A program made the translations under genes and the position numbers. From positions 1 through 8,656 of the forward strand of contig JANPGR010000006.1 of NCBI GenBank assembly GCA_031424015.1: a DNA stretch of 8,656 bases. The letters are read 5' to 3'. Positions 1-7,871 of this stretch are shown here, one piece after another. How positions within the stretch are numbered: the first letter of the stretch is position 1; each line of letters begins with the position of its first letter. The DNA comes from JANPGR01 sp031424015. GTDB taxonomy: Bacteria > Patescibacteriota > Minisyncoccia > Phycocordibacterales > UBA1006. A model generated the notes under the pieces. That model saw only the letters and a program-made list of their open reading frames with translations, did not search any database and was not told where the DNA came from.

Positions 1-79
1 CACGACGATATTTTATTGGGCATACTATGTGGTACAGAAGACAGTTTACATTGTGGTGCTTGTGGATGTATGTACTCAT
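1..79 (-). CDS. tnpA: IS200/IS605-family transposase TnpA, N-terminal fragment (runs off window)
   Basis: The first 26 codons are visible. Residues 6-21 read HKHHNVNCLLYHIVCP and are followed by IKYRR, the characteristic N-terminus of IS200/IS605 Y1 (HUH) transposases (family consensus roughly HKsHNVsvLmYHiVcPaKYRR). These enzymes move single-stranded DNA copies by recognising subterminal hairpins. The HUH metal site and the catalytic tyrosine lie beyond the window edge, so I cannot tell whether the gene is intact. The start is fixed by the family N-terminus and by the extended -10 box six bases upstream; there is no ribosome binding site. It is transcribed in the same direction as the lipoprotein gene and lies downstream of it. 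Family assignment is confident; completeness is unknown. Confidence 0.85.
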   Translation of the reverse strand, partial: MSTYIHKHHNVNCLLYHIVCPIKYRR

Positions 80-94
80 TCTAGTATTTTAGCA
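80..94 (-). promoter_or_regulatory. Extended -10 promoter of tnpA, predicted leaderless start
   Basis: On the minus strand the sequence reads TGC-TAAAAT (94-86), then six bases, then the ATG at 79. TGN directly before a good -10 hexamer is an extended -10 element, which does not need a -35 box; none is seen at 16-18 bases. A transcript starting 6-7 bases after the hexamer would begin at the ATG itself. Confidence 0.5.
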
Positions 95-142
95 CAAGCC
101 GCTGCCAAGCAGACGGGGTATATACCCAGGTCGAATAAAAAA

Positions 143-889
143 CTAAAACGTAACAATCCTTAGTTCGTATATTGTTTTTCCATCTGGGAAATATGCTACT
201 GTCCTGCCTGCATACACCCCAACAACCTCGCCATTACGATTGAATGCTGGTGACCCCGACAAACCTGACAGGTCCACATGATAAGATATTGGAATTACCA
301 ACATCTCATCTGATAAATTTTCACCTCCAGAAATTATTGCTCCTGGTTTTCTGTAATCAGCCCCTTTCCTCATCTTTCCAACAGCAGAAATAACAATTTC
401 CTTTAATTCTCTACCTGTGAACTTGTATCCTCTCACGAAAACCGAGTCTCCGTCGTTACATTTTACTTTTCTGTAAGTTTCAATTTTAAAATTAGCAGGT
501 CTCCCTGCAATTTTTTTATAATCAACAAATGCGATATCCACATTCGCTTCTTTATAAAATTCTTCAAGCCCTATCGCGCAGTGACGAGCAGTCACAAGGA
601 GTGTATCTAAGCCGTCCTGAATAAAAAAAGCATTTCCAACCCCCGCTTCAGGCAAGGTTACTTTTAGCTGTTTTTTTAATTTGTCACTAAAATCTTGCGC
701 CCTATCCGCTTTAATCAGACCAAAAATTTGACCATTCAGAGTTGTAAACAAGTGCTGTTGATTTTTACCTAACACCACCTCTGAATAGGTTATTTTTGGA
801 TCTGAAGATTCGGATTTGGGTTCATTTTTACAAGCCCATAACAACAATAGTACTGGTACTATTACTAATAATGATCGCATCTTTTTCAT
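143..889 (-). CDS. Secreted lipoprotein with trypsin-like (S1-fold) serine protease domain
   Basis: The protein has 248 residues. Residues 1-20 form a lipoprotein signal: basic MKKMR, a hydrophobic core, and the lipobox LWAC with the lipidated Cys20. A polar linker (21-35) follows. The rest matches a chymotrypsin-fold protease: LVTARHC with His103 in the position of the classic TAAHC, DIAFVDY with Asp118 as the likely triad acid, and GLSGSPAF with Ser211 in the place of GNSGGP, followed by GEVVGVYAG. All three triad residues are thus present, and the enzyme is predicted to be active outside the cytoplasmic membrane. Its substrate is unknown. The coding sequence is visibly richer in A and T than eno or gyrA, and an IS200-type element abuts its 3' end, so recent acquisition is possible. 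The C-terminus (LRIVTF) ends close to the IS boundary and may be native or trimmed. No Shine-Dalgarno sequence precedes the start; the leader is A-rich. Confidence 0.8.
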   Translation of the reverse strand: MKKMRSLLVIVPVLLLLWACKNEPKSESSDPKITYSEVVLGKNQQHLFTTLNGQIFGLIKADRAQDFSDKLKKQLKVTLPEAGVGNAFFIQDGLDTLLVTARHCAIGLEEFYKEANVDIAFVDYKKIAGRPANFKIETYRKVKCNDGDSVFVRGYKFTGRELKEIVISAVGKMRKGADYRKPGAIISGGENLSDEMLVIPISYHVDLSGLSGSPAFNRNGEVVGVYAGRTVAYFPDGKTIYELRIVTF

Positions 890-943
890 TTTTAAAGCTT
901 TTTTTGATTTTTTTGAATGAATATTGTTTACTAAAGAATTAGT

Positions 944-974
944 ATCATACTACCTTTTTACCACAATTTGTCAA
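944..974 (-). promoter_or_regulatory. Probable sigma-70-type promoter of the lipoprotein gene
   Basis: A perfect -35 box TTGACA (974-969, minus strand) is followed after 19 bases by TATGAT (949-944). The spacing is longer than the usual 17. It sits directly after the rRNA terminator, giving the lipoprotein gene its own promoter. The predicted transcript has an A-rich leader of about 50 bases without a Shine-Dalgarno motif, unlike the leaderless arrangement of tnpA, eno and the MBL gene. Confidence 0.5.
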
Positions 975-975
975 C

Positions 976-1001
976 AAAAAACCACCCTCTCAGGTGGTTT
1001 T
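976..1001 (-). terminator. Rho-independent terminator of the 16S rRNA transcript
   Basis: AAAACCACC (978-986) and GGTGGTTTT (993-1001) form a 9 bp stem with the loop CTCTCA. Read on the minus strand, the stem runs into six T residues (981-976). It lies downstream of the 16S trailer and upstream of the lipoprotein promoter, so it ends the rRNA transcription unit. Confidence 0.75.
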
Positions 1002-1259
1002 CGTGTATTTTTATCTCAATATTGTCCCTAATTCTTTCCAGATCAACAGTCGCATTCTTATGCGTAACTCTGTTGTTTTACCCTTTGTACCTTATTATGA
1101 CTCTATATAACAGTCACAATCCAGGTTTTCGCCAACCATAACGCTATTGTTGGTGCGAATACAGGTTTGAAAGCTCAGTATTATAGCTTGATGAATGTTC
1201 ACCACCGACCAATCTCTGAATGTATCTACATAAAGTAGAGGAACGAATCAGATAATTCC
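1002..1259 (-). other. 16S rRNA trailer with 3' arm of the precursor processing stem (1069-1089)
   Basis: The stretch between the 16S 3' end and the terminator holds no tRNA, 23S or 5S that I can recognise and no credible reading frame. Positions 1069-1089 are complementary over 21 bases, with a single G-U wobble, to 2972-2992 in the 16S leader. With a short internal loop the pairing continues a further six base pairs. This is the arrangement expected for the double-stranded stem that loops out the 16S precursor for RNase III-type cleavage. A small hairpin (CGCAT-AAGA-ATGCG on the minus strand, within 1051-1064), flanked by AACAG and CTGTT, overlaps one side of this arm and could compete with it. 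CTCT-rich bases at 1237-1241 are too far from helix 45 to serve as the anti-Shine-Dalgarno. Confidence 0.7.
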
Positions 1260-2913
<1,654 letters not shown>

Positions 2914-3060
2914 AATCGGGTGAGTATGTTTTGATGAAATGCTTCCTAGAGCTTTTCAACATACTCGGATTTACAAAGAGTAAAACAACAGAAATCACAT
3001 AGGTGAATCGATTGTTAAACTGGTTGTTGTCATCCCTGACAACATTGATTGAATTATTAT

Positions 3061-3106
3061 GCAAAACATCTCCCCACAGCTATGCATGTAGCTGTGAATG
3101 TTTTGC
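3061..3106. repeat. Inverted repeat, 46 bases, in the 16S leader region
   Basis: GCAAAACAT (3061-3069) pairs with ATGTTTTGC (3098-3106), and inside it CACAGCTA pairs with TAGCTGTG. That gives 17 paired bases around a small CATG-type loop, with a short internal bulge. No T-run follows on either strand, so it is not a typical terminator. On the minus strand it would be a strong hairpin in the rRNA leader, or, if transcription begins downstream of it, a palindrome at the promoter. Confidence 0.6.
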
Positions 3107-3144
3107 TGGACAATATTAAGATGTAAAAAATAGTGTCCGCCGCT

Positions 3145-3204
3145 GGGTTCTGGTTCGATGATATCTGGCAAGCAAGCTTGCCGTCAAATATCTCGCCAGA
3201 ACCC
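3145..3204. repeat. Long interrupted inverted repeat, 60 bases
   Basis: Three nested stems line up: GGGTTCTGG with CCAGAACCC (3145-3153 and 3196-3204), GATAT with ATATC (3160-3164 and 3188-3192), and GGCAAGC with GCTTGCC (3167-3173 and 3176-3182). This gives 21 paired bases with small internal loops. It has no T-tract directly attached on either strand. It could be a small non-autonomous element, or a structured 5' end of the 16S transcript. Confidence 0.6.
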
Positions 3205-3221
3205 AAAGGCGTACCTGTAGT

Positions 3222-3249
3222 ACTATACACATTTTTTTTATGAATGCAA
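3222..3249 (-). promoter_or_regulatory. Candidate promoter for the 16S rRNA transcript
   Basis: On the minus strand TTGCAT (3249-3244) and TATAGT (3227-3222) are separated by 16 bases, a good match to the housekeeping promoter pattern and the best I see upstream of the 16S. It would start a leader of about 300 bases that includes both long inverted repeats. A weaker -10-like CATAAT near 3055-3062 lies closer to the gene but has no matching -35 box. The choice between them is uncertain. Confidence 0.35.
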
Positions 3250-3302
3250 GTGAATACGAGAAGAAATCCACCCGATGACTATACACAATCACAAAGAGCA
3301 TA

Positions 3303-3418
3303 CCACCCCGCCTGCGGCACCCCTCCACGGGAGGGGAAACCTGACTCAATAGGTAGTTACGAGAAATATGCACAGGCCCAATTCCCCCCTGTGGAGGGGT
3401 GGCCATCGGCCGGGGTGG
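3303..3418. repeat. Inverted pair of C/G-rich palindromic repeats (copies A and B)
   Basis: Copy A (3303-3341) and copy B (3379-3418) are the same roughly 39-base unit in opposite orientation. Each begins, in the A sense, with CCACCCCG, then a short GCC-rich hairpin, then an internal palindrome. In A this palindrome is CCCCTCC-ACG-GGAGGGG (3320-3336). The copies differ at several positions, so they are diverged rather than a recent duplication. They flank about 37 bases of ordinary sequence. The pattern resembles paired repetitive extragenic palindromes, often mobilised by IS200-like (RAYT) transposases. Any link to the tnpA fragment at the window start is speculation. Confidence 0.65.
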
Positions 3419-3520
3419 TTTTCCCCTCCCCTGTGAGGGGAGGGTCAGGGAGGGGTATTTAGGATTATCATTATTCCCCATACCCCCTCCCGACCTCCCC
3501 CTAGTAGGGGGAGGAGACCA
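3419..3520. repeat. Second inverted pair of C/G-rich palindromic repeats (copies C and D)
   Basis: Copy C carries CCCTCCCCT-GTG-AGGGGAGGG (3424-3444) followed by TCAGGGAGGGGTAT. Copy D, in opposite orientation, carries CCTCCCCCT-AGT-AGGGGGAGG (3494-3514), preceded by ATACCCCCTCCCGA. Each is a 9 bp stem with a 3-base loop plus a conserved side sequence. The pair directly follows copies A/B, so the block is a tandem of two inverted pairs. Plus- and minus-strand reading frames through this block are composed of the repeats and are not genes. Confidence 0.65.
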
Positions 3521-3579
3521 ACAAAGCATGAAATCAGGCCTTGTGGCTGTCAATAGGTGTGTCTATGTGGTGGGTTGTC

Positions 3580-3636
3580 TGCCGCCGTAGGCGGCATCCC
3601 CCTCCCGCTGCGAGGCGGAGGGGTTAGGGGTGGGGT
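3580..3636. repeat. Fifth C/G-rich double hairpin, just upstream of eno
   Basis: TGCCGCC-GTA-GGCGGCA (3580-3596) is followed at once by an imperfect hairpin pairing CCCCTC (3599-3604) with GAGGGG (3618-3623), and then TTAGGGGTGGGGT. The composition and the CCCCTCC core match copies A-D, but I see no inverted partner within the window. It ends about 30 bases before the eno promoter. The intervening 3521-3579 is plain sequence with no recognisable feature. Confidence 0.55.
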
Positions 3637-3663
3637 AAACTTTTTCCACCTTGTCCCCTCTTT

Positions 3664-3691
3664 TTGCGATTATATCGAGTCGTGATAGAAT
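3664..3691 (+). promoter_or_regulatory. eno promoter: -35 plus extended -10, near-leaderless start
   Basis: TTGCGA (3664-3669) and TAGAAT (3686-3691) are 16 bases apart, and TGA directly precedes the hexamer, making an extended -10. Only nine bases (GTATGAGTT) lie between the -10 box and the ATG at 3701. The expected start of transcription leaves a 5' leader of roughly 0-4 bases, with no room for a ribosome binding site. Confidence 0.6.
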
Positions 3692-3700
3692 GTATGAGTT

Positions 3701-5023
3701 ATGAAAAAATCAACCACACAGACATCAGACACTGATGCACCAACCTTTATTATCAAAGACATCATCGCACGCGAAATCCTCGACTCTCGTGGCAATCCAA
3801 CCGTCGAAGTAGATGTAACCCTCGCTGACGGAGCATTCGGCCGCGCTGCTGTACCATCAGGTGCGAGTACTGGATCACACGAAGCTCTCGAGCTACGTGA
3901 TGGAGACAAAAAACGCTACATAGGAAAGGGCGTATTAAAAGCAATTGAAAACATTACCACAAAAATCAAACCAAAAGTAAAAAACAAACCTCATACTCAG
4001 CAATCACTCGATGAGGCGATGATCGCACTCGACGGAACCGAATCAAAATCAGTATTGGGAGCAAATGCAATATTGGGAGTTTCGCTGGCTTTTGCACATG
4101 CAGTATCTGACAGTCTCGGGATCCCCTTGTTTCAATATTTCAACAATCTCTACCCTAAAAAGACCAAAATGCGTCTACCAATGCCAATGATGAATATCAT
4201 GAACGGTGGTGCACACGCGAGCAACAGTACTGACATCCAGGAATTTATGATTATTCCGGTATCAGCTACTACATTCCCCGAAGCAATCCGCATGGGAGCA
4301 GAAGTATTCCACGCACTCAAAAGCATTCTGAAAAAACGCGGATTCAATACAACCGTAGGTGACGAAGGAGGATTCGCACCAACACTGCCAGCGAACAGCG
4401 ATGCACTAGAATTGATCAGCGAAGCGGTCACAGCAGCTGGATACAAAATGAAAAAAGACATCGCAATCGCGCTGGACGTTGCATCGAGTGAATTCTACTC
4501 TGATGGAATGTATACATTGAAATGCGAAGGCAAAACTCTGTCGAGCAAGGAATTGATCGATATGTACGCAGGCTGGGCAAAGAAATATCCAATCGTATCT
4601 ATCGAAGACGGACTCGCCGAAGATGACTGGGCTGGATATGAATTGATGACAAAGAAAATGGGAGACAAGATGCAAATCGTAGGTGACGACCTGTTCGTCA
4701 CGAATCCGATCCGCCTCCAAAAAGGAATCAACACCAACGTTGCGAATTCTATCCTCGTCAAAATCAACCAGATCGGAACCATCACCGAAACCATCATGAC
4801 TGTCTATATGGCACACACTGCTGGATACACAGCGGTCATGTCACACAGGTCAGGCGAAACCGAGGACGTATCAATCGCACACCTCGCTGTGGGGCTGAAT
4901 TCTGGCCAGATCAAAACAGGATCATTGTCACGTACTGATCGTGTTTGTAAATACAATGAATTGATCCGCATCGCAGAATTCTTGGGCAAGAAAGCTGTAT
5001 TCGAAAATCCTTTTTTGAAATAG
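3701..5023 (+). CDS. eno: Enolase (phosphopyruvate hydratase)
   Basis: The 440-residue protein is a complete enolase, interconverting 2-phosphoglycerate and phosphoenolpyruvate in cytoplasmic glycolysis. The N-terminal domain has the landmarks REILDSRGNPTVE and the mobile active-site loop SGASTGSHEALELRD. By alignment with E. coli enolase, the Mg2+ ligands are Asp259 (ALDVASSE), Glu302 (SIEDGL) and Asp329 (GDDLFVTN). The catalytic pair is Glu222 (GDEGGFAP) and Lys354 (ILVKINQIG). Glu181 (DIQEF) and His382 (SHRSGETED) are also present, so no key residue is missing. It is slightly longer than the usual 430 or so because of a polar 16-residue N-terminal tail (MKKSTTQTSDTDAPTF). No later Met could replace this start before the conserved domain, and the promoter spacing supports it. 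It is a single-gene unit, transcribed toward the gyrA operon. Confidence 0.97.
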   Translation: MKKSTTQTSDTDAPTFIIKDIIAREILDSRGNPTVEVDVTLADGAFGRAAVPSGASTGSHEALELRDGDKKRYIGKGVLKAIENITTKIKPKVKNKPHTQQSLDEAMIALDGTESKSVLGANAILGVSLAFAHAVSDSLGIPLFQYFNNLYPKKTKMRLPMPMMNIMNGGAHASNSTDIQEFMIIPVSATTFPEAIRMGAEVFHALKSILKKRGFNTTVGDEGGFAPTLPANSDALELISEAVTAAGYKMKKDIAIALDVASSEFYSDGMYTLKCEGKTLSSKELIDMYAGWAKKYPIVSIEDGLAEDDWAGYELMTKKMGDKMQIVGDDLFVTNPIRLQKGINTNVANSILVKINQIGTITETIMTVYMAHTAGYTAVMSHRSGETEDVSIAHLAVGLNSGQIKTGSLSRTDRVCKYNELIRIAEFLGKKAVFENPFLK

Positions 5024-5042
5024 CAGATTGTAAATCTCTGTG

Positions 5043-5069
5043 GCCGGTTTTGCCTCCGGCAAAACCGGC
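5043..5069. repeat. Perfect 11 bp inverted repeat downstream of eno
   Basis: GCCGGTTTTGC (5043-5053) and GCAAAACCGGC (5059-5069) flank a CTCCG loop. It begins 20 bases after the eno stop codon. Neither strand has a T-tract next to it, so it is not a canonical terminator. It may stabilise the eno mRNA 3' end. Confidence 0.6.
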
Positions 5070-5095
5070 AACAAAAACCCGAACCACACAACCAA

Positions 5096-5131
5096 AAAAC
5101 AGGATGCAATCGAGAGATTGTATCCTGTTTT
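5096..5131. terminator. Bidirectional Rho-independent terminator between eno and the gyrA operon
   Basis: A 16-base arm (5096-5111, with AGGATGCAATC at its inner end) pairs with 5116-5131 around a GAGA loop, with one G-U pair. On the plus strand it ends in TTTT after the eno gene. On the minus strand it ends in six T residues (5099-5094) after the 73-residue gene. It is correctly placed to stop both converging transcription units. Confidence 0.8.
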
Positions 5132-5167
5132 AAATATCGCCAAATTAGGCATATAGGGGCAAATTAG

Positions 5168-5389
5168 TTATTCATCCGACATCATTCCACCTAACTCAAT
5201 TTCAGGTAGTGGTTCAGTATCTTCTTTAGCCGCTAGTTTTTCTGTATATTTTAATGTACCAGTATTATTTTCATATTCTGCATCATAAGTTCTCTGGTTT
5301 ACACCCATTTTACCATCACCAGAACCGGATACTGTTGTGAACCGTTTAGGCTCTATGTCAGAAACATTTTGAGGTGTTAGTTCTCTCAT
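5168..5389 (-). CDS. Small acidic protein of unknown function downstream of gyrA
   Basis: The 73-residue protein starts MRELTPQNVSDIEPKRF and ends with the acidic stretch EDTEPLPEIELGGMMSDE. I do not recognise a family. It is hydrophilic, has no signal peptide or membrane segment, and is probably largely unstructured apart from a short central part with YDAEYEN and TLKYTEKLAAK. The frame stays open upstream to 5431, but the ATG at 5389 is preferred. It lies four bases after the gyrA stop, and the upstream 14 residues would merely overlap the gyrA coding sequence in another frame. It has no ribosome binding site, so it is probably translated by coupling to gyrA. It is followed by the bidirectional terminator, so it is the last gene of the MBL-gyrA unit. 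The operon position suggests it is real. Confidence 0.6.
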   Translation of the reverse strand: MRELTPQNVSDIEPKRFTTVSGSGDGKMGVNQRTYDAEYENNTGTLKYTEKLAAKEDTEPLPEIELGGMMSDE

Positions 5390-5393
5390 AAGA

Positions 5394-7868
5394 TTACAAC
5401 AACGCCAATCCAGCCAACGTATCCCCATCACGCAATTTCATAATGCGCACGCCCTGTGTCGTGCGTCCCAGAGTAGGTATCTGATCCAGAGCTGTCCTGA
5501 CTACCTGACCTTTGGATGACATTGCGATGAGCTCGATGTCTTCGGGTACAACGACAGCAGCACCGACCAACACTCCTGTCTTGTCAGTAACGTTGAGCGT
5601 GCCCACTCCACTACCTCCACGACCTTGGACTTTGTATTCTTTTAGTTCAGTCTTTTTACCATAGCCGTGTGTGGATACGACCAACAATTCTCCTTTTTTA
5701 TTCTGGTCTGATATCTTTGCACAGGCTACAATGCGATCGTTTTTGAGTGTCATTGCTTTGACGCCACCTGCCGCACGACCCATCACGCGTACCTCTGATA
5801 CTGCGAATCGTATTGATTGTGCCTCCCGAGAAACGAGGAGGATTTCATCTTTGTCGGTAACGACATCAGCCGATAACAATTCGTCTCCATTATCGAGATC
5901 GATAATAGCGATACCGGATTTACGCAGATTGGTCACGTGTGCTATGTCAGTACGTTTTGTGACACCCTGAGCAGTAACCAGCATCAACGACAATCCCGTT
6001 GCGTTATTTTTAGTGTCTTTTGGCACTTCCAATATCGAGGTGACTCGTTCGGTACTGGTCACCGGCAACAGACTCTGGATTGCTTTGCCTTTTGTGGATT
6101 TGCGGCCTTCTGGGATGTCATACATTTTCACACTGTAGACTCGTCCGCGATCAGTGAAAAAGAGTATATCACTATGTGTACTACCTACAATCGTATGAGT
6201 AATCACATCGTCGTTTTTCGTATCCAAATCTCCAACTCCAACACCTCCACGTTTCTGTGCACGATATTCGCTCGGGTCGGTACGTTTGATATACCCATCA
6301 GCCGACATCATACATACCATTTCAGTATCAGGCACGAGGTCTTCGTCTGACAGGATTCCTAGTGGCTTTTTCATGATTTTTGTACGGCGTTCATCTGCAA
6401 TCAGATCACGCATCACGAGGATTTCTTCTCGGATTACGTTTTTCATCTTTGTTTTACTCTCGAGGAGAGATTCGAGTGATTTGATCAGTTTCATCTTTTC
6501 TGCCAATTCATCGATGACTTTTTGACGTTCGAGTCCTGCCAATCGCTGCAAACGCATATCCAATATTGCAGTTGCTTGGATTTCTGTAAATTTGAATTTA
6601 ATCATCAAATTTGTCTTTGCAGTATCGGTGTCTTTTGATGCACGAATGATCTTTATGACTTCATCGATATGATCGAGTGCGATTTTTAGTCCTTCCAATA
6701 TATACGCACGAGCACGAGCCACCGCCAAGTCGTATTCAGTACGACGACGCACCACATCGAATCGGTGTTCGATAAAATGATGCAACATATCACGCAACGA
6801 CAATGTCTCTGGCACTCCATCTACCAGCGCGGTCATATTGTAGTTAAAATTACTCTGGAGTTCAGTATGTTTATAGATAAAATTCAAAATCTTTTCTGGA
6901 ATAAATCCGTTTCTGACTTCGATTACAATGCGCGTGTCTTTTGTAGATTCGTCACGAATGTCCCTAACCCCTTTGAGCTTTTTGTCGTTGACCAAATCTG
7001 CAATTTTTATAATCAAATTTGCACGATTCACACGATACGGTGTCGAGGTGATGATGATTTCGGTCTTTCCTGCTTTGCCATTTTCGATTACTGCTTCACC
7101 GCGCACAGTGACGCCTCCACGACCAGTAGTATACGCCCGAGTAATGTCATCCTTGTTATATGCAATAGCTCCTGTAGGGAAATCCGGACCCTTTACAAAC
7201 TCGAGGAGGTCTTCGGTGGTTGCCTTTGGATTGTCGATCAGGTGTACTGTCGCATCGATGACTTCTCCTGCGTTGTGTGGAGGGATACTCGTCGCCATAC
7301 CCACAGCAATACCCAACACGCCGTTCAATAGCAGCGTAGGTACAGCCGATGGTAATACACGTGGTTCTTTTTCTGTTCCATCAAAGTTGGGGTTGAAATC
7401 AACGGTTGCCTTTTCAATATCACGCATCAGAATCTCTGCAACGCGCGACATCTTTGCCTCGGTATAACGATACGCAGCAGCAGAATCCCCGTCCGGCGAA
7501 CCAAAGTTACCCTGACCAGAAACGAGAGGATATCGTGTAGAGAATATCTGTGCGAGTCCAACCATAGCATCATACACAGAGGTGTCTCCGTGTGGGTGAT
7601 ATTTTCCGAGGACTTCTCCGACTATCTTTGCGGATTTGGTAAATCTGCCACCAGGATTGAGTCCCATTTTGTACATTGCGTACAAAATACGTCGGTGTAC
7701 TGGCTTTAGTCCATCGCGGACATCAGGCAAAGCTCGAGAAGTAATCACCGACATTGAATATTCAATAAATGATTTTTTCATCTCGTCTACCACTTCGACA
7801 GGAACAACCGCGAGTAAAGGGTCACGTTCTAGTACTGCTATTTCATTAATTTGTTTTGCTTTTGCCAT
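5394..7868 (-). CDS. gyrA: DNA gyrase subunit A
   Basis: The 824-residue protein is the DNA breakage-reunion subunit of gyrase, which acts with GyrB to introduce negative supercoils into cytoplasmic DNA. The N-terminal region has ALPDVRDGLKPVHRRILYAM (47-66), the helix-turn-helix segment with GKYHPHGDTSVYDAMV (88-103), and the active-site tyrosine Tyr135 in AAYRYTE. A coiled-coil and DNA-gate region follows (about 370-500). The C-terminal beta-pinwheel carries the GyrA box QKRGGVG (538-544), the mark of gyrase as opposed to topoisomerase IV, and a related GRGGSGVG later (749-756). Length is normal for GyrA, and the protein ends (LAGLALL) without an acidic tail. In the quinolone region E. coli Ser83 and Ala84 correspond to Thr96 and Ser97; Asp87 is kept as Asp100. 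The start is three bases after the stop of the MBL gene, with no ribosome binding site. gyrB is not in the window. Confidence 0.97.
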   Translation of the reverse strand: MAKAKQINEIAVLERDPLLAVVPVEVVDEMKKSFIEYSMSVITSRALPDVRDGLKPVHRRILYAMYKMGLNPGGRFTKSAKIVGEVLGKYHPHGDTSVYDAMVGLAQIFSTRYPLVSGQGNFGSPDGDSAAAYRYTEAKMSRVAEILMRDIEKATVDFNPNFDGTEKEPRVLPSAVPTLLLNGVLGIAVGMATSIPPHNAGEVIDATVHLIDNPKATTEDLLEFVKGPDFPTGAIAYNKDDITRAYTTGRGGVTVRGEAVIENGKAGKTEIIITSTPYRVNRANLIIKIADLVNDKKLKGVRDIRDESTKDTRIVIEVRNGFIPEKILNFIYKHTELQSNFNYNMTALVDGVPETLSLRDMLHHFIEHRFDVVRRRTEYDLAVARARAYILEGLKIALDHIDEVIKIIRASKDTDTAKTNLMIKFKFTEIQATAILDMRLQRLAGLERQKVIDELAEKMKLIKSLESLLESKTKMKNVIREEILVMRDLIADERRTKIMKKPLGILSDEDLVPDTEMVCMMSADGYIKRTDPSEYRAQKRGGVGVGDLDTKNDDVITHTIVGSTHSDILFFTDRGRVYSVKMYDIPEGRKSTKGKAIQSLLPVTSTERVTSILEVPKDTKNNATGLSLMLVTAQGVTKRTDIAHVTNLRKSGIAIIDLDNGDELLSADVVTDKDEILLVSREAQSIRFAVSEVRVMGRAAGGVKAMTLKNDRIVACAKISDQNKKGELLVVSTHGYGKKTELKEYKVQGRGGSGVGTLNVTDKTGVLVGAAVVVPEDIELIAMSSKGQVVRTALDQIPTLGRTTQGVRIMKLRDGDTLAGLALL

Positions 7869-7871
7869 ACG

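Larger units (their letters stand above)
1..130 (-). mobile_element. Left-end portion of an IS200/IS605-type insertion sequence
   Basis: Just upstream of the tnpA start are two small palindromes: CTGC-CAA-GCAG at 102-112 and GGGTATATACCC at 116-127. Subterminal hairpins of this kind in the left end are what TnpA binds in this family. The exact left boundary cannot be set from one end, because these elements have no terminal inverted repeats and make no target duplication. It probably lies between about 127 and 142, immediately next to the lipoprotein stop codon (143-145). The right end is outside the window. Confidence 0.6.
2914..3215 (-). other. 16S rRNA leader with 5' arm of the processing stem (2972-2992)
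   Basis: This is the probable transcribed leader of the 16S gene. It contains the 21-base arm at 2972-2992 that pairs with the trailer (1069-1089). Next to the gene is a local hairpin joining GAGTATGTT and AACATACTC (2932-2967). Further upstream are a TTGTCA-GGGA-TGACAA palindrome (about 3027-3042) and two longer inverted repeats, listed separately. The 60-codon minus-strand reading frame in this leader overlaps the 16S 5' end and is not a gene. The 5' boundary depends on which promoter is used and is uncertain. Confidence 0.5.

Noticed and set aside
1237..1241. CCTCT (minus strand) as a displaced anti-Shine-Dalgarno
   Set aside because: It is 26 bases beyond the end of GGATCA, with no structure that would bring it next to helix 45, and no gene here has a matching GGAGG-like site.
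3116..3590. Reading frames on both strands (145, 72 and 63 codons) between the 16S and eno
   Set aside because: They consist of the C/G-rich palindromes and the long inverted repeat, giving Pro/Gly/Arg-rich translations with no domain or promoter support.
5043..5069. Perfect 11 bp hairpin as the eno terminator
   Set aside because: No T-tract follows on either strand; the hairpin at 5096-5131 with T-runs on both sides is the better terminator.
5400..5420. TGGATTG upstream of the 73-residue gene as a partner for the altered rRNA tail (CAATCCA)
   Set aside because: Seven bases match, but the spacing to the ATG is 16, it lies within gyrA codons, and the other genes show no similar match; probably chance.
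5671..7467. Several 99-188-codon plus-strand frames opposite gyrA
   Set aside because: They are antisense shadows of a fully conserved gyrA coding sequence.
7570..7585. Thr and Ser at the gyrA quinolone-resistance positions
   Set aside because: Thr at the Ser83 position is a hydroxyl residue like Ser and occurs naturally in wild-type enzymes; Asp87 is kept. This is not evidence of resistance.
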